Below, in pieces: positions 7,513 to 15,399 of a stretch of 64,000 nt of DNA (its first letter is position 1; each line of letters begins with the position of its first letter). The notes under the pieces were generated by a model. The model worked only from the letters and a program-made list of their open reading frames with translations, made no database searches and was not told where the DNA came from. The stretch is from Salisaeta longa DSM 21114. Its GTDB lineage: Bacteria > Bacteroidota > Rhodothermia > Rhodothermales > Salinibacteraceae. The translations under genes and the position numbers were made by a program. The DNA lies in NCBI RefSeq assembly GCF_000419585.1, contig NZ_ATTH01000001.1:2705001-2769000 (forward strand). Direction: 5' to 3'.

Positions 7513-9186
7513 TCAGGCAGCGTCCAGTGCGTCCAACACGCGGCCCGCGAAAGCCCCGGGCGCCGACGCGTTCCAGCGCACCACGTGGATGGCCTCGCGG
7601 TGGCCGTACAGCCAGTGCGCAAGCAGCCGCATCTCGTCCACCGCTCGCTTCGAGAGCCCCGCGGGCGCCTCTACATCGGGGGCAAAGTGCGGGGTGAGCG
7701 CGCGCGTGAGGCGTTGCATCGAGGATCCGTTGTTGGAAACGCCGGTCAGGCTGGCCACAAAGCGGCCGTGGCGGATGAGCAAAAGGGTGTGACCTTCCGC
7801 GTGCGGCGGCCGGTAGAGCACCACCGCATGCTGCTGACGCACGGGCGCTTGCAGGGCGGCCTGGCGGTCGAGGAAGCGCTCAAACAGCGCGTGATCGTCG
7901 CGGAACGCCGCGGCCTGCTCAAAAGCAAGCTGCTCGGAGGCTTGCGCCATGCGCTGCTGCAAGTGGTCGAGGATGGAACGGTCGCGGCCGGTGAGCACGG
8001 CTTGCACGTTGGCCACGGCGTGCGCATAGCGCGTCTCGTCGTCGTTTTCGCACGGCGCCGTGCAGCGGTCCATGTCGGCGTAGAGGCAGCGCTGGCCCAG
8101 GCGCAGCGTGTCGTTGTCGCAGGTGCGCAGGCGGTGCTGCTGCCCGATGCGCTCGATGATGCGTTCGGCCTGCTCCACATTGCGCAGCGGACCGTAGTAC
8201 TCGGCGGCGTCATCGTGCAGGGTGCGTTCCCAGCCCAGGCGCGGAAAGGCTTCCTCGGTCGACAGGCGCAAAAACGGACGGCTGCGGTAGCGTCGCTGCG
8301 CCCGGTTGTAGCGGGGTTTGTGGCGCTTGATGAGGCGCGACTCCAGCAGCAGCGCCTCCAGCTCGGTGTCGGTGGGGGTCCACTCCAGGCGGCGCATGTG
8401 CTTCATGAGCTTACGCCGCCGCGGCGTGTGGCTTTCAATGCCGGTGAAGTAGCTGCGCACGCGCCGCGCCAGCCGTTTGGCCTTGCCAATGTAGAGCACC
8501 TCGCCGTTGGCTCGCGTCATGCGATACACGCCGGGCGCGTCGGGTACATCCGGGAGCACCTCCGTCCGTAGGCGCTCCAGGTGCTTGGGCGCCGAGCGCA
8601 CGGTTTTGTAGCTGCGGTGCTGAAAGGCCAAGAGCTCCTTCGTCGTATCCACCTCATGCTCAAACGCGAGCTGGCTCAAAAAGCGTTGGAGCACCACCGC
8701 AGTGGCTTCGGCATCGCCCAGGGCGCGGTGCCGTCCGTTGATGGTGATGCCGTAGAAGTCGATCAGCCGCGACAGCCCGCGCTTGCGCAGGCCGGGCAGC
8801 AGGCGACGGGCGAGCCGCAGCGTGCACAGGCCCTCGTTAGCCAGCGGATCGTACCCGAGGCGTGAGCAGGCCGCGTTCACGAAGCGCTCATCGAACGGCA
8901 GGTTGTGGGCCACGAACACGCCGTCGCCCAGAAAGTCGAGAAAGTCCGGCAGCACGTCGTCCATTGGCGGCGCATCGACAACCATCCCCGTGCTGATGCC
9001 GGTGAGCCGCGTGATGCGCCGCGGGATGCTGCGCTGGGGATTGATGAGCTGCTGAAAGCGGTCGACGATGGTGGAGCCGCGGAGCTTCACCGCGCCGATT
9101 TCGATGATTCGGTCGGTGGGCGTTTTGGTGCCCGTCGTCTCGGTGTCGGTGACGACGAACGTAGTGTCAGCGAGGGGCATGCTCAT
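7513..9186 (-). CDS. DEDDh exonuclease fused to UvrC/Cho-type GIY-YIG nuclease
   Basis: A 557-residue two-domain protein. Residues 8-175 form a DnaQ-type 3'-5' exonuclease: Asp14/Glu16 in TDTETTG, Asp99 in AHNLPFDERF, and His153/Asp158 in HRALGDAEAT. Residues 215-300 form a GIY-YIG endonuclease like UvrC and Cho: GVY at 219-221, YIG at 232-234, Glu276/Glu279 region TELEALLLESRLIKRHKPRY. A UvrC-like Cys cluster follows (Cys356, Cys367, Cys375, Cys379, DRCTAPC) and a UVR-like helix around 405-431. The UvrC C-terminal RNase H-like 5' nuclease and HhH domains are absent. The likely role is DNA repair incision plus trimming; this domain pairing is known in some bacteria. The start overlaps the upstream flavoprotein stop by 4 bases (coupled). 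Confidence 0.88.
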   Translation of the reverse strand: MSMPLADTTFVVTDTETTGTKTPTDRIIEIGAVKLRGSTIVDRFQQLINPQRSIPRRITRLTGISTGMVVDAPPMDDVLPDFLDFLGDGVFVAHNLPFDERFVNAACSRLGYDPLANEGLCTLRLARRLLPGLRKRGLSRLIDFYGITINGRHRALGDAEATAVVLQRFLSQLAFEHEVDTTKELLAFQHRSYKTVRSAPKHLERLRTEVLPDVPDAPGVYRMTRANGEVLYIGKAKRLARRVRSYFTGIESHTPRRRKLMKHMRRLEWTPTDTELEALLLESRLIKRHKPRYNRAQRRYRSRPFLRLSTEEAFPRLGWERTLHDDAAEYYGPLRNVEQAERIIERIGQQHRLRTCDNDTLRLGQRCLYADMDRCTAPCENDDETRYAHAVANVQAVLTGRDRSILDHLQQRMAQASEQLAFEQAAAFRDDHALFERFLDRQAALQAPVRQQHAVVLYRPPHAEGHTLLLIRHGRFVASLTGVSNNGSSMQRLTRALTPHFAPDVEAPAGLSKRAVDEMRLLAHWLYGHREAIHVVRWNASAPGAFAGRVLDALDAA

Positions 9187-10217
9187 GAGAGCGCGTCGGT
9201 GATGCGGAGCGCTGCGTCGAAGCCCGTGTCGAGGGCCAGCCCCACACGGCCTTTGCCGGCCACATAGTCGCCCGCAAAGAAGAGGCCGTCGCTGGCGTAG
9301 CCGTGCAGCGTGGAGCGATCCGCCGCAGCGGTGGGCAGCGCGTAGCGCCAGCGTTGCGTGTCGTACCAGGCCGGGCGGCGCAGATCGATGCCCAGCACGT
9401 CGGCCGCTTTTTCCTTGGCATCAGAGAAGAAGTCGTCCGGATCGCTGTCAACGCGCTGCGTCGTCCAGTGCGGGGCCATCTGTATCACGAGGGTGCTGTG
9501 GCCGCTGGGCACGTGGCCGGGCTTGTCGTTCTCGTACGCAATCCAGGCCACGTCGTGGGCCTTGTCGGTGTTTACGGCGGCGTAGAAGTCGCCGGGGCGT
9601 TTCAGGCGGCGGTCGTAGCCCAGCACGTAGCTAAACTGCGGATCGTACGCCACCGCGCTCAGTGCATCGTAGGCGTTCTTAAAGGCATCGGGCAGGGCGC
9701 TGGCGGCCAGCAGGTCGGCCGTTTGGGGGGCGGGCGGCGTGAGGAGGACGCCGTCGAACGGCCCGTACGAAGAGTGCTCGTCGTCGATCAGGCGCCAGCC
9801 ATCGCGGCGCCGGTCGAGCCGCTCGATGCGCGTCTCGGTTTCCACCGTCAGCTGCCCGGTGCGCACGAGCAGCTTGCCCAGCGTGCTGATGCCCGAGCGG
9901 TACGTCCACTGCGGCTCGTTGCGGTCTTCGCCCGGCGCCAGCGTGCCGTCTTGGTCGAAGGTCCAGATGGCCCCGTCGATGTCTTCCAGCTGATCGGTGG
10001 GGAGCACCTCGGTGATGAGGCGCCGCACGCGCGGCGACGTGGGCTTGATGTAGTTCGCCCCATGGTCGTAGCGCACCTCGCGCCGGCCGCGCGTTGCTGC
10101 CCGGCCGGTGTAGCCGCGGCTCTTCTCAAAGATCGTGCAGTTGATAGGTTGCGGCTGGAGCGCAAACGCCGCGGCCAACCCAGCAGCCCCGGCGCCTACA
10201 ATGGCAAAATGGGCCAT
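9183..10217 (-). CDS. Renalase-like FAD-dependent oxidoreductase
   Basis: A 344-residue flavoprotein. The N-terminus MAHFAIVGAGAAGLAAAFAL is the dinucleotide-binding GxGxxG fold, followed by IFEKSRGYTGRAATR, the Glu-and-Arg motif typical of renalase/amine-oxidase-like proteins. The second FAD contact near the C-terminus is GLFFAGDYVAGKGRVGLALD. Substrate unknown; bacterial renalases oxidise off-pathway dihydronicotinamides, but that is only a family analogy. ATG 10217 is chosen because it begins the Rossmann strand; the frame is open upstream to 10526 through the region of the tenA riboswitch on the other strand. It precedes the exonuclease-Cho gene with a 4-base overlap, so the two are translated from one message. 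Confidence 0.8.
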   Translation of the reverse strand: MAHFAIVGAGAAGLAAAFALQPQPINCTIFEKSRGYTGRAATRGRREVRYDHGANYIKPTSPRVRRLITEVLPTDQLEDIDGAIWTFDQDGTLAPGEDRNEPQWTYRSGISTLGKLLVRTGQLTVETETRIERLDRRRDGWRLIDDEHSSYGPFDGVLLTPPAPQTADLLAASALPDAFKNAYDALSAVAYDPQFSYVLGYDRRLKRPGDFYAAVNTDKAHDVAWIAYENDKPGHVPSGHSTLVIQMAPHWTTQRVDSDPDDFFSDAKEKAADVLGIDLRRPAWYDTQRWRYALPTAAADRSTLHGYASDGLFFAGDYVAGKGRVGLALDTGFDAALRITDALS

Positions 10218-10327
10218 AAACAAGCAGTTGATGGTGGATTGTGACGCGGTGCTGAAATTGTTCGCGGCCCGCGCGCGTTCCAACCAGTGGCCCTTGCAAC
10301 CCACGTGCGTAACCACTATTCTACACG

Positions 10328-10409
10328 TGGCTGGAGGTGCCTGCGCCGCGCGCAGCGCTGAGAACATACTCCCGAACCTGCTCCGGATTATGCCGGCGAA
10401 GGAAAGCCA
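10328..10409 (+). ncRNA. TPP riboswitch (THI element) upstream of tenA
   Basis: The conserved THI-box parts are present in order: closing helix strand TGGCT (10328-10332) with partner AGCCA (10405-10409), GGAGGTGCC, a GC-rich variable helix, GCTGAGA (about 10367-10373), CCGAACCTG, and CCGG...ATGCCGGCGAAGGAA. The core CTGATCC of the consensus reads CTGCTCC here, a single departure. It lies 82 bases before the tenA ATG. TPP binding would be expected to lower expression of the downstream genes, as known for this class. No obvious intrinsic terminator follows, so control of translation or a weak terminator is possible. Confidence 0.88.
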
Positions 10410-10491
10410 AGCGACGTGGTGCGTAGGCGTCGCGCTTCGGCCCGCAGCACGGCCAGCCGTCCTGCTTCCGTGCACAATCCTACGTTCTGCC

Positions 10492-11226
10492 ATGTCTGTA
10501 TCTGCCGACGCCCTCGAAGCGCCCACCCCGCTCGACGCGTATCCCTTTGCGGTGCCCCCGTTTGCCGTTCGCTGTATGGAGGCGGCGCACGACGCATGGG
10601 GCGCCGCGTTTGGCCATCCGTTCGTGCAAGCGCTGGCCGAAGGCTCGCTGGCGACCGACCGGTTTCGATTTTACCAGATGCAGGATGCCCGCTACCTCGA
10701 AGCCTTTGCCGACGCCGCGGCGCTCATCGCCACACGGTGCCCGCGCCCTGCAGACAAAGAGTGGTTTATCGACGCGGCGCGCCTGGCCCTGGTGGTGGAA
10801 CGCGAATTGCACGCGGAATATGGTGCCACGTTGGGCTACACGCCCGACGACATTCGCACCCTTACGCTCACGCCCAACAACCGGGCCTACCAAGATCACA
10901 TGATCCGTCAGGCGCAAACGGCTTCGTTGGTGGAAGCCACCGCGGCCCTTACGCCGTGTCCGTGGCTGTACGTCGACCTGGGCCAGCGGCTGGCACGCGT
11001 GCTTCCCGAGATTCCCGACGACCACCCGTACGCCGACTGGCTGGCCACCTACCGCGACCCGTCGTTCAACGAATACATGGACCACCTGCTGACGCGCCTG
11101 CAGCGCTTTGCCGAGGCGGCCGATGATGCGGCCCGGCAGCGAGCGGTTGCGGCGTTCCGAACCAGTGTGCGCTACGAGTGGATGTTCTGGGAGCAAGCGT
11201 GGACGCAGCAGGCGTGGCCGGTATAA
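10492..11226 (+). CDS. tenA: TenA family thiaminase II
   Basis: A 244-residue all-helical TenA protein. TenA hydrolyses aminopyrimidines such as aminomethyl-HMP for thiamine salvage; some members lack this activity. Visible residues are Cys156 in TPCPWLYVDLG (the usual catalytic Cys region, with Tyr160), and RYEWMFWEQAW near the end (Glu229, Trp233), matching the C-terminal acid-aromatic motif. Length is close to the family's 220-240. ATG 10492 follows the TPP riboswitch by 82 bases, which independently supports thiamine metabolism. The next gene begins 30 bases downstream in the same direction. Confidence 0.92.
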   Translation: MSVSADALEAPTPLDAYPFAVPPFAVRCMEAAHDAWGAAFGHPFVQALAEGSLATDRFRFYQMQDARYLEAFADAAALIATRCPRPADKEWFIDAARLALVVERELHAEYGATLGYTPDDIRTLTLTPNNRAYQDHMIRQAQTASLVEATAALTPCPWLYVDLGQRLARVLPEIPDDHPYADWLATYRDPSFNEYMDHLLTRLQRFAEAADDAARQRAVAAFRTSVRYEWMFWEQAWTQQAWPV

Positions 11227-11256
11227 CGATAGCTTTTTCCTCGTCTTTCCATTGCC

Positions 11257-12048
11257 ATGGTTGCGGCTTCCGAGCAATCCCGTGCCGCCTCAATCCCCGA
11301 TGAGACCTTTGCGAGCGGCGCGTACGAAGCTTTTTTTGCGCGCACCGTCCGCGCCATACGGGCCGCGCAGTGCCTGCGGTACCAGGTCTTCAACATGGAA
11401 AAAGCGCAGGGCCTTGCCGCCGGCCCCGCGGGGCGTGACGCCGATGCGTACGACCCGGCCTGCCATCACCTCATCGTGCAACACAGCCCTACGCAATCGG
11501 TGGTGGGCACCTACCGGATGCAAACGCATGCCATGGCGCAAGCGGGCAACGGCTGGTACAGCACGTCGCTGTTCGATTTGAGCAGTTGGCCGCTGGCGGT
11601 CCAGCAGCAGGCGGTGGAAGTGGGCCGGGCCTGCATTGCCCGCGACCACCGGGCGCTGCCCGTGTTAAACCTGCTGTGGCGCGGCATTGGGGCCTACCTG
11701 GCCCATCACGAGGCGCGCTACCTCTTCGGCTGCTGCTCGGTAGACAGTCAGGACCCTGCCGTTGGGGTGGCGCTGCACCGCTATCTCCAGAACGAAGGTG
11801 TGGTCCATCCAACGCTTCATGCGCCGCCCCAACCGGGGCACGCGTGTGTACTGGCCGGTGACGACGCGCCGTCCGCCGCCGATGCCTCTGCCATCCCACG
11901 CCTGATGCGCGTCTACCTGCGCATGGGAACGCGCATCTGCAGCTCGCCCGCTATCGACCGTGCATTCAAAACCATCGACTTCCTTGCCTTCTTCGACATC
12001 AACGCCCTCAGCGACTCCGCCGCCCGTTTCTTTGGGTACGATCGGTAA
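11257..12048 (+). CDS. OlsB-like GNAT acyltransferase (ornithine N-acyltransferase type)
   Basis: A 263-residue protein of the GNAT-fold OlsB family, which transfers a 3-hydroxyacyl group from acyl-ACP to ornithine to make lyso-ornithine lipid. Family features: AAQCLRYQVFNME early, CHHLIVQHSP, VVGTYRMQTH, the LFDLSSWPL stretch, VEVGRACIARDHR, LLWRGIGAYLAHHEARYLFGC and SVDSQDP. It is followed immediately by a PlsC-type acyltransferase, the OlsA position, which strengthens the ornithine-lipid reading. It lies 30 bases after tenA with no clear terminator between, so it may sit under the TPP riboswitch. Amino-acid specificity (ornithine, glycine, glutamine) cannot be told from sequence. Confidence 0.78.
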   Translation: MVAASEQSRAASIPDETFASGAYEAFFARTVRAIRAAQCLRYQVFNMEKAQGLAAGPAGRDADAYDPACHHLIVQHSPTQSVVGTYRMQTHAMAQAGNGWYSTSLFDLSSWPLAVQQQAVEVGRACIARDHRALPVLNLLWRGIGAYLAHHEARYLFGCCSVDSQDPAVGVALHRYLQNEGVVHPTLHAPPQPGHACVLAGDDAPSAADASAIPRLMRVYLRMGTRICSSPAIDRAFKTIDFLAFFDINALSDSAARFFGYDR

Positions 12049-12058
12049 AGCGCGCGCC

Positions 12059-12829
12059 GTGCGCCGCCTGCTTGGCATCATCGGGTGGACGCTCCTGATG
12101 CTCGTGCCGGTGCTGTCGGGCAACGCCCTGGTGTGGGGGCACGAGCGCTGGGGCGGCCTGCCGTTCAGCTATTCGTGGCGCGACCGCTCGGTGTCGTGGT
12201 GGGCCCGCGGCCTTATCTTCTTGGCGGGCGTGCGGATACGAGTGCGCGGCGCGGTGCCCACACCGCCCTTCTTTTTGGTCTCCAACCACCTCAGCTACGT
12301 CGATGTGTTTGTGCTGCAGGGGCTAACGCCCACGGCCTTTGTGGCCAAGGCGGAGGTGCGCTCGTGGCCGGTGCTGGGCTTTTTGGCCATCATCGGCGGC
12401 ACGCTCTTCATCGACCGCGAGGCCCGGCGCGACGTGCTGCGCATCAACCGGTTGCTGGAGGACGCCCTCGACCGCGGCGCGGGCATCGCGATCTTTCCGG
12501 AAGCGACCACCACGGCGGGCGACCGCGTGCTACCGTTTAAGGCATCGCTCCTGGCCCCCATCGCCGCGTCTACGCAACCCGTGCAGGTGGCCACCATCCA
12601 CTACGACACGCCCGAGGGTGCGCCGCCCGCGAGCGATGCGGTGTGCTGGTGGGGCGACATGGCGTTTGCGCCGCACGGGTGGGGCCTGCTGCAGTTGCCG
12701 CGCGTGCAGGCGACGGTCACCTTCCAGAAAGCCCCGAACGCTACCGACGACCGAAAGATGCTTGCCCAAACCCTGGAGGCCAGCGTGCGCGAGGCCTTCG
12801 TGCCGGTCGATGCCCCGGTTCCTTCCTAG
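12059..12829 (+). CDS. PlsC/OlsA-like 1-acyl-sn-glycerol-3-phosphate-type acyltransferase
   Basis: A membrane-bound acyltransferase of about 256 residues. Hydrophobic anchor at the start (LLGIIGWTLLMLVPVLSG), then the catalytic HX4D motif in SNHLSYVDVF, the substrate-binding GGTLFIDRE block, and FPEATTT in place of the usual FPEGTRS. In OlsBA systems this enzyme adds the second acyl chain to lyso-ornithine lipid; elsewhere it makes phosphatidic acid. The GTG at 12059 is preferred because it lies 10 bases after the olsB-like stop; an ATG at 11960 would overlap that gene by 89 bases. The stop overlaps the convergent gene by 4 bases. Confidence 0.8.
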   Translation: MRRLLGIIGWTLLMLVPVLSGNALVWGHERWGGLPFSYSWRDRSVSWWARGLIFLAGVRIRVRGAVPTPPFFLVSNHLSYVDVFVLQGLTPTAFVAKAEVRSWPVLGFLAIIGGTLFIDREARRDVLRINRLLEDALDRGAGIAIFPEATTTAGDRVLPFKASLLAPIAASTQPVQVATIHYDTPEGAPPASDAVCWWGDMAFAPHGWGLLQLPRVQATVTFQKAPNATDDRKMLAQTLEASVREAFVPVDAPVPS

Positions 12830-13290
12830 CTGGTTTGGCGATGCGCGAGCCACGCCGCGATGGGCGCGCCAATGGCAACGGCCCGCAGCACCAGCGTGCG
12901 CAAAAAGTCATCGAGCAGGCGGCCGGCCGGTGCGCCGGCCACGGCGAGGGCAGCCGCCCCGATGAGCACGCCGGCAAACCCCAGGTGAAAGAGGGCCACG
13001 TACAGCCAGTACAGCCGGTGCGGCCAGCCCACGAGGAGCAGCGCCGCCGGCAGGAGCAGCAGGATGCCGCCGATCATGGTGAACGAAACCGCTGGCGCGT
13101 GTGGTGCCTCAAAGATCAGGCGTCCGGGCGGAGCGCTTACCAGGGCGTAGTCGCCAGCGGCCCGTACAAGCAGCGGCCGCGCCACGTGCGCGGTGACGGC
13201 GTGGCGCAGCGGCGTCCACGCATACAGGTAGGCCACCAGCAGAAGCGCAAGTAAGCCTGCACGATGGAGCGCTGCGTGCGTCCAGGACAT
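12826..13290 (-). CDS. Hypothetical integral membrane protein
   Basis: A 154-residue protein with about four hydrophobic segments: residues 8-24 (HRAGLLALLLVAYLYAW), about 71-88 (MIGGILLLLPAALLLVGW), 93-118 (LYWLYVALFHLGFAGVLIGA) and 127-149 (LRTLVLRAVAIGAPIAAW). Between the first two is a roughly 45-residue polar loop (VRAAGDYALVSAPPGRLIFE), probably on the outer side. I recognise no family, though the topology recalls exosortase-associated small proteins; that is only a resemblance. It is transcribed away from pfkA's upstream end and overlaps the stop of the OlsA-like gene convergently. Confidence 0.6.
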   Translation of the reverse strand: MSWTHAALHRAGLLALLLVAYLYAWTPLRHAVTAHVARPLLVRAAGDYALVSAPPGRLIFEAPHAPAVSFTMIGGILLLLPAALLLVGWPHRLYWLYVALFHLGFAGVLIGAAALAVAGAPAGRLLDDFLRTLVLRAVAIGAPIAAWLAHRQTS

Positions 13291-13331
13291 AGCCGCTTGC
13301 GGTTGATGGAGGGCGTCGGGCGGAAGCGCGG

Positions 13332-14315
13332 TTAGCTTAGCACCTGCGTAAGCTTCAGCAGGTCGTAGTCGATCGACTTTTTGCGGCTGTACACGTTGCG
13401 GAGGGGCGTCAGCTTTGTTTCGCCGTTCACGACGCCCACCATTACATCGGCGTGTCCGTCGACAAGCGCCTCTACTGCGGCCACGCCCAGCCGGCTGGCC
13501 AGTACGCGGTCGCTGGCCGACGGCGAGCCCCCGCGTTGCGTGTGGCCCAGGATGGTAGCGCGCAGGTCAATGTCGGCAAAGTCGGAATCTTCGCGGAGCG
13601 CCTGTTCAATGCCGCGGGCCCCGCCAAACTCGTCGCCCTCGGCCACGATGACGATGGTGGAGCGCCGCTGCGCCGACATGAGCGAGAGGATGCGCTCCTT
13701 AATCATGTCCATCTCCGTGATCGTCTCGGGGATGAGGACGAGCTCGGCCCCGCCGCCAATGCCGCTGTGCAGCGCAATGAAGCCCGCATCGCGGCCCATC
13801 ACTTCCACCAGGAACAGGCGGTTGTGGGCGTCGGCGGTGTCGCGGATCCGGTCGATATTTTCCAGCGCCGTGTTCAGCGCCGTATCAAAGCCGATGGTTG
13901 CGTCGGTTCCAAACAGGTCGTTGTCGATGGTGCCGGGACAGCCCACCACGGCGATGCCGTGCTCCTCGTGCAGCTTCGAGGCGCCACGGAAGGTGCCGTC
14001 GCCGCCCACAGCCACAAGCGCGCTGATGCCATACTTTTGTAGGTTGGCTGCCGCTTTTTCGCGGCCCTCCGGGGTACGAAAGACCTCCGAGCGGGCGCTC
14101 TTGAGTACGGTGCCCCCGCTCTGCAAGATGTTAGACACCGAGCGGCGGTCCATCTCTACAAAGTCGTCCTCGATCATTCCTTCGTAGCCACGCCGGATGC
14201 CCATGACCTCCAGGTCGTTGGCCACGGCGGCCCGTACCACGGCGCGCACGCAGGCATTCATGCCCGGAGCGTCGCCGCCGCTGGTGTACACGCCGATCCG
14301 TTCGATGTCTTGCAT
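13332..14315 (-). CDS. pfkA: ATP-dependent 6-phosphofructokinase
   Basis: Phosphorylates fructose 6-phosphate in glycolysis. 327 residues, near the standard 320. Motifs: TSGGDAPGMNA (11-21), GGDGTFRGA (104-112) and PGTIDNDL (127-134) with catalytic Asp131. Gly107 after the GGD and Gly128 in PGTIDND are the residues found in ATP-using rather than PPi-using enzymes. The later MGRDAGFIAL and GHTQRGGSPSASDR blocks are also intact. ATG 14315 gives MQDIERIGVYTSGGD. It is followed, 41 bases on, by the small membrane protein gene on the same strand. Confidence 0.96.
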   Translation of the reverse strand: MQDIERIGVYTSGGDAPGMNACVRAVVRAAVANDLEVMGIRRGYEGMIEDDFVEMDRRSVSNILQSGGTVLKSARSEVFRTPEGREKAAANLQKYGISALVAVGGDGTFRGASKLHEEHGIAVVGCPGTIDNDLFGTDATIGFDTALNTALENIDRIRDTADAHNRLFLVEVMGRDAGFIALHSGIGGGAELVLIPETITEMDMIKERILSLMSAQRRSTIVIVAEGDEFGGARGIEQALREDSDFADIDLRATILGHTQRGGSPSASDRVLASRLGVAAVEALVDGHADVMVGVVNGETKLTPLRNVYSRKKSIDYDLLKLTQVLS

Positions 14316-14356
14316 GAGGGGCTCGTTGCAATCGATTCGGGGAGTATCGGAGGGGG

Positions 14357-15289
14357 CTACGCACCGGGGCGCGGCCGCGCTACCACAATACCGATTTGCG
14401 TGTCGATCCGTTGGACGTAGCGTTGAAGATCGGGCAAAACCTCCACGCCGCCCGTCGTGGAGGCATGCAGCAGGCCCACACGGCCGTCATCGAACCGGTA
14501 CACGAGGCCCGTGTGCGTCATGTCGAGGCCCTTCAGGTCCGTCGCGAAGCCCACAATGTCTCCGGCCTTCAGCTTGGGATACACCGCCCGAATCGAATCC
14601 TCTGGGACGTAGTAGATGGGCTGCCCCGCAAGGCGCGCCTCCATCGCCTGGATGCACGCGTACAGGCTGTCGTTGGTAGCAAATTTGTCGTAGGCCGACC
14701 GGTGCGCGCTCATAAACGTGAGCGAGTCTTTCAGCACGCGCCCGCCCAGGGCTTGCGTGAGGGGCTGCACGCGGTCGCGGCCCGCGTTGTCGCGCAGCCA
14801 GTCCGAGAAGTAGTGCAGGCGGCTGCAGTAGCCGTTCATGCGGCCGCTGCGGTAGCGCCCGGCCGCCAGCCGGCGCGCAAACGATGCGTAGCGGTAGTCT
14901 TGCCGGGCTATGCCCTGCGCTATGGCCAGCAGCGTTTCGATGTAGGTCACGCAGTCGAAGCCATCGAGGCGCACAACCAGCGTCTCGCGCGGCGGCGCAT
15001 CGAGGGTGCCCGCCAGGTACGGCGCGCCCTTAAAGCGCACGCCCAGGGCTTGCATGATGCGGCCCACCGGCTCGGTGTGCAGATCTGCCGCGCGGGCGTA
15101 CGCCATGAGGGTGTCGAAGCGCGCCGCCGTGGCGGGGTCGGGCGGGGTGAGCAGCGAGTCGGGCAGCGCCGTGGGGCCGGATGCTGCAGGGGGGACAGAC
15201 GAAGAGGCGGGCGCGCGCGGCCTATCGTCGGGGGTGGCGCAGCCAACCAAAAGAAGAAAAGTGCAGAGCAGCGCCGCACACAGCGTCAT
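14357..15289 (-). CDS. DUF1460 N-acetylmuramoyl-L-alanine amidase-like lipoprotein
   Basis: A 310-residue DUF1460 protein, an NlpC/P60-related cysteine hydrolase group known from Bacteroidota and proteobacteria and thought to cut peptidoglycan peptides or amide bonds. The signal peptide contains a lipobox (LLLVGC, Cys17), followed by a Ser/Pro/Ala-rich linker to about residue 45. The catalytic Cys is in LDGFDCVTYIETLL, and the late DMTHTGLVYR carries the likely His. GRMNGYCSRLHYFSDWL and AGDIVGFATDLKG are other family blocks. ATG 15289 begins the signal peptide; the frame extends upstream to 15589 without a plausible start. Acts at the cell envelope. Confidence 0.85.
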   Translation of the reverse strand: MTLCAALLCTFLLLVGCATPDDRPRAPASSSVPPAASGPTALPDSLLTPPDPATAARFDTLMAYARAADLHTEPVGRIMQALGVRFKGAPYLAGTLDAPPRETLVVRLDGFDCVTYIETLLAIAQGIARQDYRYASFARRLAAGRYRSGRMNGYCSRLHYFSDWLRDNAGRDRVQPLTQALGGRVLKDSLTFMSAHRSAYDKFATNDSLYACIQAMEARLAGQPIYYVPEDSIRAVYPKLKAGDIVGFATDLKGLDMTHTGLVYRFDDGRVGLLHASTTGGVEVLPDLQRYVQRIDTQIGIVVARPRPGA

Positions 15290-15399
15290 GGCAGTCCGTC
15301 CGTTGTTGGGTGGGAAAGGGCCGTTTCGTACGCTGATGCGGCCAAACGTTTCCCCCGATCGGCGCCCGGCACGCGTCCCCTGCGCGAACAGCACAGCCG

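Noticed and set aside
9303-10244. A 313-codon plus-strand frame
   Set aside because: It is antisense to the renalase-like gene, whose FAD motifs are intact.
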